Source of the DNA: Corynebacterium lizhenjunii
GTDB taxonomy: Bacteria; Actinomycetota; Actinomycetes; Mycobacteriales; Mycobacteriaceae
Length of the DNA stretch: 64,000 bases
NCBI RefSeq assembly: GCF_011038655.2
Contig: NZ_CP064954.1
Coordinates: forward strand, 2,480,001 to 2,544,000
Reading direction: 5' to 3'
This document shows positions 26,881 through 35,756 of this stretch, piece after piece. Position numbers and translations under genes: made by a program. Every line of letters begins with the position of its first letter. Position 1 is the first letter of the stretch. The notes below the pieces were generated by a model. It worked only from the letters and a program-made list of their open reading frames with translations, was not told the origin of the DNA and did no database searches.

Positions 26881-28536
26881 ATGCTTCCTGCTTTTGATGT
26901 CGCCACCGTGCGCGCCGCCGAGGCCAATCTGCTGGCCTGCCAAGCCAGACCGGATGAGTTAATGCAACTCGCGGCCACGGCAGTAGCCGAGGTTGCGCAG
27001 ACCATGCTCGATACGCCGTTGCCCTCGCCCGCTGCGCCCGTGCTCATCCTGGCAGGCCCCGGCGGCAATGGCGGGGACGGCCTCTATGCGGGCGCCCAGT
27101 TGGCCCGCGCTGGCTTTCCCGTCACCGCTGTACTGTGCGCAGGCTCCGCGCACGCGCCCGCCCTTGACGCGTTGCGTGCCGCAGGGGCAGTGGTGCTTGA
27201 GTCTGCCGATGCCCCGTTGCCCACCCCCGCACTGATCATCGACGCGGTTGCCGGGCTCGGCTCCGCCCGGGGGCTGGACGGGGTGGCATGGCAGTACTAC
27301 CGGAACGCTCGGGAGTCCGGAGCTCGGGGAACTCGGGTGCTGGCGGTGGATATGCCCGCAGGTGTCGATGCCCACACCGGGCACGCCCACTCGCAGTGCG
27401 TGCACGCCGATGTCACCATCACTTTCGGCTACCCACGCACCGGGCATCTGCACGCCCCGGAATGCGGGCGGGTGATGGTGGCGGACCTGAAACTGGAGGG
27501 GGCATCGGCAAGCTTTGCCCAGGAACTGGAACGCTCAGGCCGCCCGGCTGGCTACCTGTGCCACGAAGCCAGCCTGGAAGAAGCCGGCGCGGAGGTGGGG
27601 GCGGGGCTAAGGGATGCCGGCAGCACCGGGGCCATCGTGGACCCCACCCCCGGGGTGCGCAGCAATAAGTACTCCGGTGGGGTGGTGGGCGTGGCGGCCG
27701 GAAGCCAGGCCTACCCAGGGGCTGGGGTGCTGGCCGCAACCGCCGCGGTGCGCGCCACCCCGGCGCTGGTGCGCGTGATTAGCCACGCCAGTCCGGCTGC
27801 TGCGATAATCGCCGCGGTGCCCGAGGTGGTGGTGCACCCGCAGCTGGATGCGGCCGGGCGAATGGATGCGCTAGTCATTGGCCCCGGGCGAGGCACCGAC
27901 GCACAAGCAGCGGCAGAACTAGCCGCGGCGTTGCAGATAGACTCCGGTGAGATTGCCCTGGTCATTGACGCCGATGCGCTGACCCTGCTGAGCCAGGACA
28001 GCGCGCTGCGCGAGCTGTTGCGCCAGCGCCGCGGGGTGAGCGTGCTGACTCCCCATGAGGGCGAGTTTGCCCGGCTATACCGCGCGGTGTGCGCCCCCAG
28101 GGACGGCGCTGGCGGGAAAGCAGGTAGCGCGACTGCTGGCGGCGCTGGCGGGGAAGCGGGCCCAGAGTCGCACTTGGAGTCGCGCAGCCGCGGGGAACTC
28201 GCCGGCACGCTGGCGCGGGAATTACACAGCATTGTGCTGCTCAAGGGGCGGATCACTACCATCGCCGACCCGGACGGTGGCCTGTGGGCAGTCAATACCG
28301 GAAACTCTTTTGCCGCCACCGCAGGCTCTGGCGATGTGTTGGCCGGGCTGCTTGGAGCCCTGCTGGCCCAAGGTGGGCAAGCAGCCCACCAGTGCGTGCT
28401 TTCTGCCATTGCCATCCACGCTCACGCAGCAGCCCTGGCGGCGTGGACGCCGGAGGGGTATGCGGGGGCATCGGCAAGCCGAATCGCCAATGCCCTCCCC
28501 CGCGCCACCGCCAAACTCCTCCGCTCCAACCGCTAA
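26881..28536 (+). CDS. nnrE-nnrD: Bifunctional NAD(P)HX epimerase / ADP-dependent dehydratase
   Basis: About 551 residues from ATG 26881. The N-terminal YjeF epimerase domain has GPGGNGGDGLYAGAQLA near residue 60. The C-terminal ribokinase-like dehydratase has VLTPHEGEFARL and NTGNSFAATAGSGDVLAGLLGALL. The enzyme repairs hydrated NAD(P)H. An extended upstream reading frame inside the glycosylase gene is rejected. Three motif copies fall in it: 27202-27215 (SADAP), 27498-27513 (GASAS) and 28464-28480 (GASAS). A Gly/Ala-rich insertion follows residue 400. Confidence 0.92.
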   Translation: MLPAFDVATVRAAEANLLACQARPDELMQLAATAVAEVAQTMLDTPLPSPAAPVLILAGPGGNGGDGLYAGAQLARAGFPVTAVLCAGSAHAPALDALRAAGAVVLESADAPLPTPALIIDAVAGLGSARGLDGVAWQYYRNARESGARGTRVLAVDMPAGVDAHTGHAHSQCVHADVTITFGYPRTGHLHAPECGRVMVADLKLEGASASFAQELERSGRPAGYLCHEASLEEAGAEVGAGLRDAGSTGAIVDPTPGVRSNKYSGGVVGVAAGSQAYPGAGVLAATAAVRATPALVRVISHASPAAAIIAAVPEVVVHPQLDAAGRMDALVIGPGRGTDAQAAAELAAALQIDSGEIALVIDADALTLLSQDSALRELLRQRRGVSVLTPHEGEFARLYRAVCAPRDGAGGKAGSATAGGAGGEAGPESHLESRSRGELAGTLARELHSIVLLKGRITTIADPDGGLWAVNTGNSFAATAGSGDVLAGLLGALLAQGGQAAHQCVLSAIAIHAHAAALAAWTPEGYAGASASRIANALPRATAKLLRSNR

Positions 28537-28734
28537 GCACCTCCACGCCAATCGCCTCCCCGCCACCGGCTGACCTCTTGCGCACTGCTGGTCGAGCGCT
28601 TCGACATCGTATGCCATTACACCGACCTAAATAGTGACGCGTTTTCGGCGCGGAAGCCCCTCCCCGCCCATAACACAATGTCGTGTTTGCGGAGAAAATG
28701 CGTCAGCGCAAGCCAAACTAACCAGCGGGGACTC

Positions 28735-28971
28735 TCAGGTGCGGCGGTCGTGGTGGGCGCGCGGAACTGACCAGCTGGCCGGGGTGATTTGCTCCCCATC
28801 GCCGAGATGGTTGCTGGGCGGGACTAGCCGCTGGGGTCGGTTTATTCCCGCTGCGGCGGGTTTGGTGGGGTCAGCACCGGCGGCCTGGAAGTCCTCCACG
28901 GTCATGCCGGTGCATTGGGCCACTAATCGGATACCCCAGGTCTGTGCTTTTAAGTAATCCCCGAGCTTCAT
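28735..28971 (-). CDS. Hypothetical small protein
   Basis: A 78-residue reading frame starting MKLGDYLKAQTWGIRLVAQCTG, not recognised. A TAGACT box 8 bases before ATG 28971 suggests a leaderless transcript, the style of other genes here. The N-terminal half could be a short helical fold; the C-terminal half is Pro/Arg-rich. The neighbouring 28537-28734 and 28972-29175 intervals show nothing convincing. Confidence 0.4.
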   Translation of the reverse strand: MKLGDYLKAQTWGIRLVAQCTGMTVEDFQAAGADPTKPAAAGINRPQRLVPPSNHLGDGEQITPASWSVPRAHHDRRT

Positions 28972-29175
28972 GCCGCACAGTCTAAACCGCCCCAGACACC
29001 CGCGCAAGGGGTTTTAGAACAAATTTGCGACCACCAGGCAGACGGCTGGACGCTGCACAGGCGGTTGGCCGCCAGGCGGGCTACGCAGTCGGTCCGGGCC
29101 GGCTACGTGGCCGGGCCAGGCGGGGCTACATGGTGCCTTTGCGAAGCACTCTAGGCAGCACATCCGTGCAGCGCC

Positions 29176-29940
29176 TTAGGCCGCGCCCACGACAGCGGTG
29201 ACGCGGCCATCGACGACGCGGACCTGGGCATCGGCACGCTGGGCTAAGGTCTGACTGTGCGTGACCAGGAGGGTAGCGATGTCGAACTCGTGGGTGAGCT
29301 CCTGCAGCAGAGTCATAATGTCGGCGCTGCGGGCGCTGTCGAGGGCGGAGGTGGGCTCATCGGCCAACAGGACCGTGGGCGCGGACATCAGAGCCCGGGC
29401 GATGTTGACGCGCTGGCGCTGCCCACCGGAAAGCTCGCCGATGCGCCGCTGACCCAGACCACCTAATCCCACGCGCTCAAGCAACTCATCAGCCCGGCGC
29501 GCCCGCTTAGCCGTAGCCCGCTTGCCCTGGAGGTGGTCCATGAGCAACAGCTGGTCACGCACCCGCAAGGCAGCCAGCAGGTTGGGCTGCTGGAAAACTA
29601 GACCAATGTGTTCGCGGCGCACCTGCGTGCGCACCCGGTCCGGTGCGGTGGCAATGTCCTGGCCGGCCACCACAACGCGCCCGGCATCAGGAACAATGAG
29701 CCCGCCGGCAACAGAGAGCAGGGTGGACTTACCGGAGCCAGACTCGCCAGTTAGCGCCACCACTTCGCCGGGGGCCACGCGCACGTTCGCGCCATCAAGC
29801 GCGGTGAGCGTGCGGTTGCCGTCGGGGTAGCGCACGGTGATGTCGTGGAGCACCAGGCCAGAGTCGACGGCTGGTGCGGCCGGGGTGTTGCCGGCCGGGG
29901 TAGCTGCGGCAGAGTTTAGTGAAGTACCTTCAGCAGTCAT
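29176..29940 (-). CDS. ABC transporter ATP-binding protein (LolD/MacB type)
   Basis: A 254-residue ABC ATPase. Walker A is GESGSGKST, the signature LSGGQRQRVNIARAL, Walker B VLLADEPTSALD and the switch TH in LLVTHSQ. The first 35 residues are an Ala/Thr/Pro-rich extension. LolD/MacB/FtsE-type ATPases drive mechanotransmission rather than direct substrate translocation. It is downstream of and 1 bp from the FtsX-like permease gene and is divergent from a two-component system that may control it. Confidence 0.9.
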   Translation of the reverse strand: MTAEGTSLNSAAATPAGNTPAAPAVDSGLVLHDITVRYPDGNRTLTALDGANVRVAPGEVVALTGESGSGKSTLLSVAGGLIVPDAGRVVVAGQDIATAPDRVRTQVRREHIGLVFQQPNLLAALRVRDQLLLMDHLQGKRATAKRARRADELLERVGLGGLGQRRIGELSGGQRQRVNIARALMSAPTVLLADEPTSALDSARSADIMTLLQELTHEFDIATLLVTHSQTLAQRADAQVRVVDGRVTAVVGAA

Positions 29941-29941
29941 A

Positions 29942-31024
29942 TTAGGCTTGCCCTCCTAGAGCAATCAGTGGGTTAGTTGTTGTCACGCGGCGAGTAGCCA
30001 GCAGGGCGCCCAGCATGCCCAGCGCCCAAATCCCCAGCGCAGGGCCCACCGCGGTAGCCCAGGTGAGTACAAACGGGATGGCCCCACCGCCCAGGGCGAC
30101 CAATGCCCAGCCAGCCAGGCTGGCCACCAGCAGGCCAGTGCCGGTGCCCAAAGCCAACAGCACCGCAGCCTGGCCCAAGGCATCGCGCAGCAAGTAGCCC
30201 GTGCCCGCGCCCAAGGCGCGCAAAATAGCCAGCTCGCGGGTGCGCTGGACAGTCCACACGCTCAAGAACGCCACCGTCACCAAGGCGGCAATCGCATAGA
30301 GGAAGCCCTGCATAGTCACCAGGGAACCGCGTTCAGAACTGTAGGCAGGCAAGCCGGTCAGAGCAGTGCGCAATGGGACGGCGGCGGGGGCGGGGGCATC
30401 GACAGACTGGGCATCGGCAAGCTCAGGTGCATCAGCAAACCCAGTGTCGGGCAGAACCGCAACAGTGGCCACCACGCCGGGCTGGACGTGCGCAACCTGG
30501 GACCACAGCTGCGTGGGACCCCACACCACCGGGACGTGGGAGTAGTACTCATTGTCCACCACGGCTGCCACGGTGGTGGGCTGGCCGCCCAGGCGCAGGC
30601 TATCCCCAGCGGTCACGTGGAGGTCCGCAGCGGCGGCGGCAGACACCAGCACGCCTTCAGCGGTAATCTGCCCGCCGGGAGCCGCAAAGCCCTCAGGTAG
30701 ACCAAACATGGCCACGCTCGCGGTGGAATCCGCACTTTCCAGGCGAGTCTGCGCCACTCCCACCGGCACGGCGCCGGCTAGCTCTCCGGCAAAATCGGCC
30801 TGGGTAAACTGCGACTCCGTAAAGGACGGCTCCGGAGTAGAAAACACCCATCCGCGCGCGGACACCGTGCGGTCAATAGCCTCCACGGCGGAGGTGTTGC
30901 GCTGCGACAGGCCCTCCGTCAGGCCGGTGAGCATAATGAGCAGGACCGTAATCAGCCCAACCACGCCAGCAATAAGGCCCACGCGTCCCCGCGCGGCCAG
31001 GATTTCTCTCCAAGCAACAAACAT
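29942..31024 (-). CDS. FtsX/MacB-like ABC permease
   Basis: About 360 residues from ATG 31024, chosen over an ATG 23 codons upstream because translation from there gives the expected MFVAWREILAARGRVGL start. One N-terminal membrane helix is followed by an extracytoplasmic domain of about 210 residues and three C-terminal membrane helices, the type VII ABC topology. A linker in the outer domain carries two interspersed motif copies (30392-30422). It pairs with the LolD-like ATPase. Probably an envelope or antibiotic-stress exporter. Confidence 0.85.
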   Translation of the reverse strand: MFVAWREILAARGRVGLIAGVVGLITVLLIMLTGLTEGLSQRNTSAVEAIDRTVSARGWVFSTPEPSFTESQFTQADFAGELAGAVPVGVAQTRLESADSTASVAMFGLPEGFAAPGGQITAEGVLVSAAAAADLHVTAGDSLRLGGQPTTVAAVVDNEYYSHVPVVWGPTQLWSQVAHVQPGVVATVAVLPDTGFADAPELADAQSVDAPAPAAVPLRTALTGLPAYSSERGSLVTMQGFLYAIAALVTVAFLSVWTVQRTRELAILRALGAGTGYLLRDALGQAAVLLALGTGTGLLVASLAGWALVALGGGAIPFVLTWATAVGPALGIWALGMLGALLATRRVTTTNPLIALGGQA

Positions 31025-31138
31025 GCTTCCATCGTGGCCCGGGGGCAGGTGGTGGGGCATCGCCCCGGTGGGCGAATTCGATCTCAACCACATGGTTGAT
31101 GCCGCCTACGCCCCGCGGCCACTAGGCTCGGTGGGGTT

Positions 31139-32605
31139 ATGACTGTAAACCCTGCCGGGCATGCCGTGCCTGCTGTATCTGCCGATGCCGCTATCCCGGC
31201 CAGCCCCGCCTTTGCCCATGTCCTGCCCGCCCTGCGGTGGGGACTGTTTGCCATGTTTGCCCTGCTGTGGGGCTTTGGGGTTACTCGCGCCCGCCTGGAT
31301 GGCAGCTGGGATGGGCTGGTGTTGGCACTGGCCACCGCGTTTGCTGTGTTGCTGCTCGCTGGGGTGGCGCTGCGGCCGGGCAGGTGGCCGGGCAGGCGAC
31401 CGGGCAGACAGTCAGGCAGATGGTCAGGCAGGCGACCGGGCCAAGCGGTGCCGACAGGCAATGCAACGGCGACAGTCAGCCCACGCCGAACCTGGGCCCT
31501 GCGTACGATCCTCGCCGCGTTGGTGCTGGTGTGGATTGGACTGATGGTCCACGCCCGCGACTTCATGTGGCTGGAGTTTCCGCTGGTCTTTATAGTTTTG
31601 CGCTATGTGCCGCGCCCGGCCAATCTGCTGGCGGTGTTGGCACTGTGGGCGGTGGCGGCGTTTGTCCCAGCCTGGCGCTACCCCGAAACCTGGACCGTGG
31701 CCGCAGCGGTGGGCCCGGCTATTGGTACAGCCTTCGCTGCTGCGGTCTACTTCGGCTACGTCACCATCCGGGAGGAGGCCGCGCGCTACAAGCAGCTGGC
31801 GCACACTCTCCAGCGCACGCAGGCGGATTTGGCGCGCACGGAGCGCCGCGCGGGCGAGCTGGCGGAGCGCGAGCGCCTTTCCCGCGAGTTGCATGACACC
31901 GTGGCCCAGGGGTTGAGTTCCATCGTGTTGCTGGCGCGTGCTGCCCGCCAGGCCCCCGACCCCGGCGCGCATCTACGCAGCTTGGAGGCGGTGGCCCAGG
32001 ATTCCCTCAATGAGGCCCGCCGCTTTGTGCGCGAGTGGTCCGGCGCCCAATCTGCCCGCACCCAGTCTGCCGATGCCCCTCTTGCCGATGCCGCTTACAC
32101 CCCCGCCGTGGTCCTGGCTCACCGTTTGGCCCAGCTGGTCGATGCTGCCCAGGAGCGTGCCCGGGTGCTCGAAGCACAGCAGGAGATTCGTCTGGAAACC
32201 ATGGGAGACTTAGAGCAGGCGTTGCCCTCTGCGTTGGTAGATACGGTGGACCGCGTGGCGCGCGAGGGTTTGGCCAATGCCATCACGCACTCAGGAGCGA
32301 CGACGGTAGTGCTGAGCCTTGGCGTATTCGCTGGTGAGCTGACTGTAGATGTAGTGGATAATGGCCGCGGGTTGCATGCCACGCCTCAGTCCGTAGATGC
32401 GGCTGGAAGTGTGGAGGACGGTGCGGGTGCGGCTGCGCTTGCGCCAGGTGCAATGTCCGGATTTGGGCTGGCAGGGGTGCGCGCTCGGGTGGCAGAAGCC
32501 GGCGGGAAGTTTAGCGTAGAAAGCAGTTCCGCTGCCCCCACCGGCACCACGCTTAGCGCCAGTTTCCCGCTGCCTGGTGCGACTAACGTGAAGGAGGACA
32601 CATGA
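31139..32605 (+). CDS. Two-component sensor histidine kinase (NarL/DesK-type)
   Basis: A 488-residue protein with about six membrane helices in the first 210 residues, then HisKA_3 with the phosphoacceptor His252 in RELHDTVAQGLSSIVLL and a C-terminal ATPase domain (VDNGRG, GFGLAGVRARV). Between the second and third helices is a repeated basic segment (Arg-Pro-Gly-Arg type, nt about 31373-31440). Two motif copies 15 bp apart (32066-32094) encode SADAPLADAA between the His and ATPase domains. Start ATG is close to a promoter shared with the divergent permease. It overlaps the response regulator by 4 bp. Confidence 0.9.
   Translation: MTVNPAGHAVPAVSADAAIPASPAFAHVLPALRWGLFAMFALLWGFGVTRARLDGSWDGLVLALATAFAVLLLAGVALRPGRWPGRRPGRQSGRWSGRRPGQAVPTGNATATVSPRRTWALRTILAALVLVWIGLMVHARDFMWLEFPLVFIVLRYVPRPANLLAVLALWAVAAFVPAWRYPETWTVAAAVGPAIGTAFAAAVYFGYVTIREEAARYKQLAHTLQRTQADLARTERRAGELAERERLSRELHDTVAQGLSSIVLLARAARQAPDPGAHLRSLEAVAQDSLNEARRFVREWSGAQSARTQSADAPLADAAYTPAVVLAHRLAQLVDAAQERARVLEAQQEIRLETMGDLEQALPSALVDTVDRVAREGLANAITHSGATTVVLSLGVFAGELTVDVVDNGRGLHATPQSVDAAGSVEDGAGAAALAPGAMSGFGLAGVRARVAEAGGKFSVESSSAAPTGTTLSASFPLPGATNVKEDT
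32066..32094 (+). repeat. Interspersed motif pair inside the histidine kinase
   Basis: TCTGCCGATGCCCC and TCTTGCCGATGCCGC, 15 bp apart and in the same frame. Confidence 0.75.
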
Positions 32606-33234
32606 TTTCTGTGCTCTTGCTCGATGATCATCCCGTGGTCCGCGCGGGCTTGCATTCAATTCTGGATTCTTTCCCGGATGTTGAGGTCGCCGCCGAGGGG
32701 GCCGATGGCCGTGTGCTCGACGAGCTCGGCCTATTGGGCGGCGGGACACAGCACCTCCACGTGGACGTGGTGGTCAGCGATATTCAGATGCCACACGTTG
32801 ATGGCATTGAGGTCACTCGGCGTCTGCGCGCCGCAGGGGGTCCTCCGGTGTTGATTCTGACTACCTTTGACGCCGAGGCCGACATTGTCGCTGCTCTGGA
32901 AGCCGGGGCATTGGGATATTTACTCAAGGACTCCCCGGCACAGGATCTCCACGCCGCGGTGGTGGCTACGGCCGCAGGCCAGCGCACTCTTTCGCCCACG
33001 GTGGCCGGGTTGTTAGCCCAGCGCTTGGCTACCCCGGACCAGTCCTTGACTGCGCGCGAGCGTGAGATCCTCCAAGCACTTGCTGCCGGGTCTACCAACA
33101 AGGAGTTGGCCGCCCAGTTCTTTGTCTCCCCGGCCACCATCAAGACGCATTTGGTCCACATCTTCCAAAAGCTCGGCGTGGATACGCGCACCGCGGCGGT
33201 AACGGTGGCGCGCGAGCGCAAACTCATCTCCTAA
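32602..33234 (+). CDS. NarL/LuxR-type response regulator
   Basis: A 210-residue protein. The receiver has the phosphoacceptor D60 in VVSDIQMPHVDG. The LuxR helix-turn-helix is TAREREILQALAAGSTNKELAAQFFVSPATIKTHL, split across residues about 150-190. It is the partner of the overlapping sensor kinase. The likely target is the divergent ABC pair, by position only. It converges on the TetR gene. Confidence 0.92.
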   Translation: MISVLLLDDHPVVRAGLHSILDSFPDVEVAAEGADGRVLDELGLLGGGTQHLHVDVVVSDIQMPHVDGIEVTRRLRAAGGPPVLILTTFDAEADIVAALEAGALGYLLKDSPAQDLHAAVVATAAGQRTLSPTVAGLLAQRLATPDQSLTAREREILQALAAGSTNKELAAQFFVSPATIKTHLVHIFQKLGVDTRTAAVTVARERKLIS

Positions 33235-33263
33235 CCCCGCCCCACTCCGGCACCCGGGCGGGC

Positions 33264-33932
33264 TCAGCTCTTAAACAGGGCCTCCACTCCCGGCAAGAGG
33301 GTGTCCGCCAACTCCTCCAGGCTAGGTTGCGCTACGGCGGGAACGCCCACGATGTAGCGACTAATGGCCACTCCCAGCAACATGCTGCCCAGGAAGGGTA
33401 GCCTTTCTGGCAAGCCCTGGGCCGCACCGTCAGCGCTCTCGCCACCAGGCGCGCCACTGCCAGGCACGTCGCCGCCACGGGTCTGTGCGCGCGACACATT
33501 TTCTATCACCCCGGCAAAGGGGGAGCGCTCCAGGGCAGTGAGGATCTCGCCAGTAATGAACTCCCGCAGCAGTCCCGTAGCGCGGTCCGAGCCCACACCG
33601 CTGCGCACCACCGCGCGCAGACGCGGACCCATGTGTGGGTCTTCCCACAGGCCGAAATACATCACCAGCAGATCGCGCAGGTTGCGCACGTGCGCGAGTT
33701 CTTCAGGCAGGACGTGCAGGGTGCTTACCACTGCGTTAAACAGCCCCTCTTTGTTGGTGAAGTAGTGCATGACCAGTGCCGGGTCCACCCCGGCTTGGGT
33801 GGCCACGGCACGAATAGTGGTGGATTCATAGCCAACCTCGCTAAAGCGCTGGCATGCGGCTTCCAGGATGTCCTCGCGGGCAGGAGCACCGGCGCGGCGG
33901 CCCATTTTCTTCTGTGCGGCACCTTTGGTCAT
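33264..33932 (-). CDS. TetR family regulator
   Basis: A 222-residue protein. The N-terminal TetR DNA-binding domain is at residues about 15-65 (ILEAACQRFSEVGYESTTIRAVATQAGVD). The all-helical ligand domain fits the TetR_C family of the type with VMHYFTNKEGLF. It is divergent from the membrane-protein gene at 34185, and two palindromes in between (34079-34117) are likely its operators. Confidence 0.88.
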   Translation of the reverse strand: MTKGAAQKKMGRRAGAPAREDILEAACQRFSEVGYESTTIRAVATQAGVDPALVMHYFTNKEGLFNAVVSTLHVLPEELAHVRNLRDLLVMYFGLWEDPHMGPRLRAVVRSGVGSDRATGLLREFITGEILTALERSPFAGVIENVSRAQTRGGDVPGSGAPGGESADGAAQGLPERLPFLGSMLLGVAISRYIVGVPAVAQPSLEELADTLLPGVEALFKS

Positions 33933-34078
33933 TCCCTTACCTTACCCCGCAGGCCTTACCTCGCTGCGACCATCGCAGGCGTCGGCTCCTGCACATCGGG
34001 CCTCGCGCATGCGTCTCACCGTAACCCAGCACGCCTCTTGACCAGCACATACGCTCCATATCTCAACGGTCATTGACT

Positions 34079-34117
34079 TTCAACTACTGTTGAATTAAGG
34101 TTCTCAACAGTTGTTGA
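34079..34117. promoter_or_regulatory. Two TetR-type operators
   Basis: TTCAAC-TACT-GTTGAA (34079-34094, perfect) and TCAAC-AGTT-GTTGA (34104-34117, perfect), with centres 24 bp apart, between the TetR gene and its divergent neighbour. Confidence 0.72.
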
Positions 34118-34184
34118 ATTGCTGACCTTCTCCGAGCAATCTCCATGAAGCTCCGAGTAGTCACTATGTATTTAAGGAGTCACC

Positions 34185-35228
34185 ATGAACACGTGGACCA
34201 AGGCCGTGGCCGTGGGCCTGGGCGCCCCACTAGCCGTCGCCCTTTTCGTATTGGCCTTCATGTGGCCAATGGCCACCCAAACCCCCAAAGACGTGCCCCT
34301 AGCCATCGTCGGCAACGCCCAGCAAGTTGAGCAGGTCACCGCAGCCTTCGAGTCCACCAAGCCCGGCCTCTTTGACATCACCACGGTCGATACCCGCGAA
34401 GGCGCCATCACACTCATCGAGCAACGCGAGGTCTCCGGCGCCGTCGTCTTGGGCCCCAGCCCCGAGCTGCTCACCGCACCCGCCGCTGGCACCGCGCACA
34501 ATGCCATCATCAGCAACCTGCGCGCGCCGCTGCAGGAGATGGCCGCCAAGGCCGCCGCCGCTATGCCAGTGCCCGCCGGTGCCCGGCCTGCCGATGCCCA
34601 GCCTGCCAATACCCAACCTGCCAATACCCAGCCTGCCGGTGCCCCCACCGTCACCGTCACGGAAGTCGCCCCGCTATCTGCCTCGGATGCTTCCGGAATG
34701 GTTCTAAACATGTCAGTTATTCCAATTGCCATGGGTGGCATTATCGGCGCAGCACTGACCTCTTTCGCTCTGCGTAGCAATGCTCAGCGCCTAGTGGCTT
34801 TGCTGGTCTACACTCCGCTAGCCGGCGCATTAGTAACCGGTCTTGTCGGCGGTGCTTTTGACTTGTTGCCAGGCAGCTTCTGGTCGGTCGCGGGGGTCTA
34901 CGCCCTGGGTATTGGCGCGGTGTCTTGCCTAGTGGTGGGCCTGCGCTCACTTATTGGCAAGGCGGGCTTTGCCCTGGGCGCTCTCTTTGTCATGCTGCTA
35001 TCCAACCCGCTGGCAGGCACCTTGGCTCCGAAGGAGTTCATCGCCGGCGGCTGGGGCTATGTAGGCCAATACCTACCCATCGGCGCCGCGGTAGATTTGC
35101 TGCGCAGTGTCAACTACTTCCCGCAGGCCAGCATCGCACACAACGTATGGACGCTGGCAGGGTATGTCTTTGCTGGCTTACTGCTGCTTGGCATCGGGGC
35201 TGCCCGGCAGCGCAAGCTGATGTCCTAA
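34185..35228 (+). CDS. YhgE/ABC-2-like membrane protein
   Basis: A 347-residue protein. The N-terminal membrane helix (about 10-28) is followed by an extracytoplasmic domain of about 130 residues and then about six membrane helices (residues 170-340). This is the YhgE/Pip or DUF3533-like layout associated with drug export or phage-receptor functions. AAGGAG precedes ATG. The outer domain includes four in-frame 15-bp repeats (34586-34645) encoding QPADA/QPANT units. Probably repressed by the divergent TetR protein. Confidence 0.78.
   Translation: MNTWTKAVAVGLGAPLAVALFVLAFMWPMATQTPKDVPLAIVGNAQQVEQVTAAFESTKPGLFDITTVDTREGAITLIEQREVSGAVVLGPSPELLTAPAAGTAHNAIISNLRAPLQEMAAKAAAAMPVPAGARPADAQPANTQPANTQPAGAPTVTVTEVAPLSASDASGMVLNMSVIPIAMGGIIGAALTSFALRSNAQRLVALLVYTPLAGALVTGLVGGAFDLLPGSFWSVAGVYALGIGAVSCLVVGLRSLIGKAGFALGALFVMLLSNPLAGTLAPKEFIAGGWGYVGQYLPIGAAVDLLRSVNYFPQASIAHNVWTLAGYVFAGLLLLGIGAARQRKLMS
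34586..34650 (+). repeat. Four tandem 15-bp units derived from the interspersed motif
   Basis: CCTGCCGATGCCCAG, CCTGCCAATACCCAA, CCTGCCAATACCCAG and CCTGCCGGTGCCCCC in tandem, all in frame (five residues each). They show the motif expanding by slippage inside a gene. Confidence 0.85.
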
Positions 35229-35302
35229 AACCTTAGCCACCCCTGAGGGGGCAGTCGCTCCCGACGGTCCCCATTGCCGCAAGCCACACAAGCCCCTATC
35301 CT

Positions 35303-35338
35303 GGATAGCCAGATCACAAGGGATGATCTGGCTTATCC
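35303..35338. repeat. Inverted repeat downstream of the YhgE-like gene
   Basis: GGATAGCCAGATCA (35303-35316) pairs with TGATCTGGCTTATCC (35324-35338) with one bulged base. A strong hairpin with no clear T run on either strand, so a terminator role is uncertain. Confidence 0.65.
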
Positions 35339-35424
35339 GGATTAAACCGCTTCCGCACACGAGACAGACTGGCCTCTAGCAACTGGGATAAGCTGCCCCA
35401 AAACGGCACTAGAAAGGCACTATT

Positions 35425-35595
35425 GTGGCTAAGAAGAAGCAAATGAATATTCACCCGAACGCGCTCACTGTTGGCATCATAGGCGCCATCATCGCAATCT
35501 GGCTTGCTGGTCGGCATCAGACAGTTATCGCGGGCGAGGTATTCTTCGCTGTTGCGATCATGGCAGCGTTGGCCGTCAACCGTATCCAGCGGTGA
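35425..35595 (+). CDS. Small membrane protein (56 residues)
   Basis: GTG start at 35425 with AGAAAGG 8 bases upstream. The protein starts MAKKKQMNIHPNAL, has two hydrophobic segments (about residues 14-28 and 36-52) and ends NRIQR. Basic ends with a hydrophobic core suggest a small bitopic or hairpin membrane protein. Codon use resembles neighbours. Function unknown. The following 35596-35756 contains only a motif copy (35670-35681). Confidence 0.6.
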   Translation: MAKKKQMNIHPNALTVGIIGAIIAIWLAGRHQTVIAGEVFFAVAIMAALAVNRIQR

Positions 35596-35756
35596 GGCTA
35601 CTGCACTGCCGCCGGGACGGACTGTGCACAGCTGCCACGCCCCCCGGAAGCAGCGGGGCTGGGGAAGGAGGGGGCATCGGCGGAGTAGGGCTGGGAAAAG
35701 GCTCGGGGCTCAGACGAATGCATTCCTTGCCCTAGCGGGCGCAGCTGGCAGGAAGA

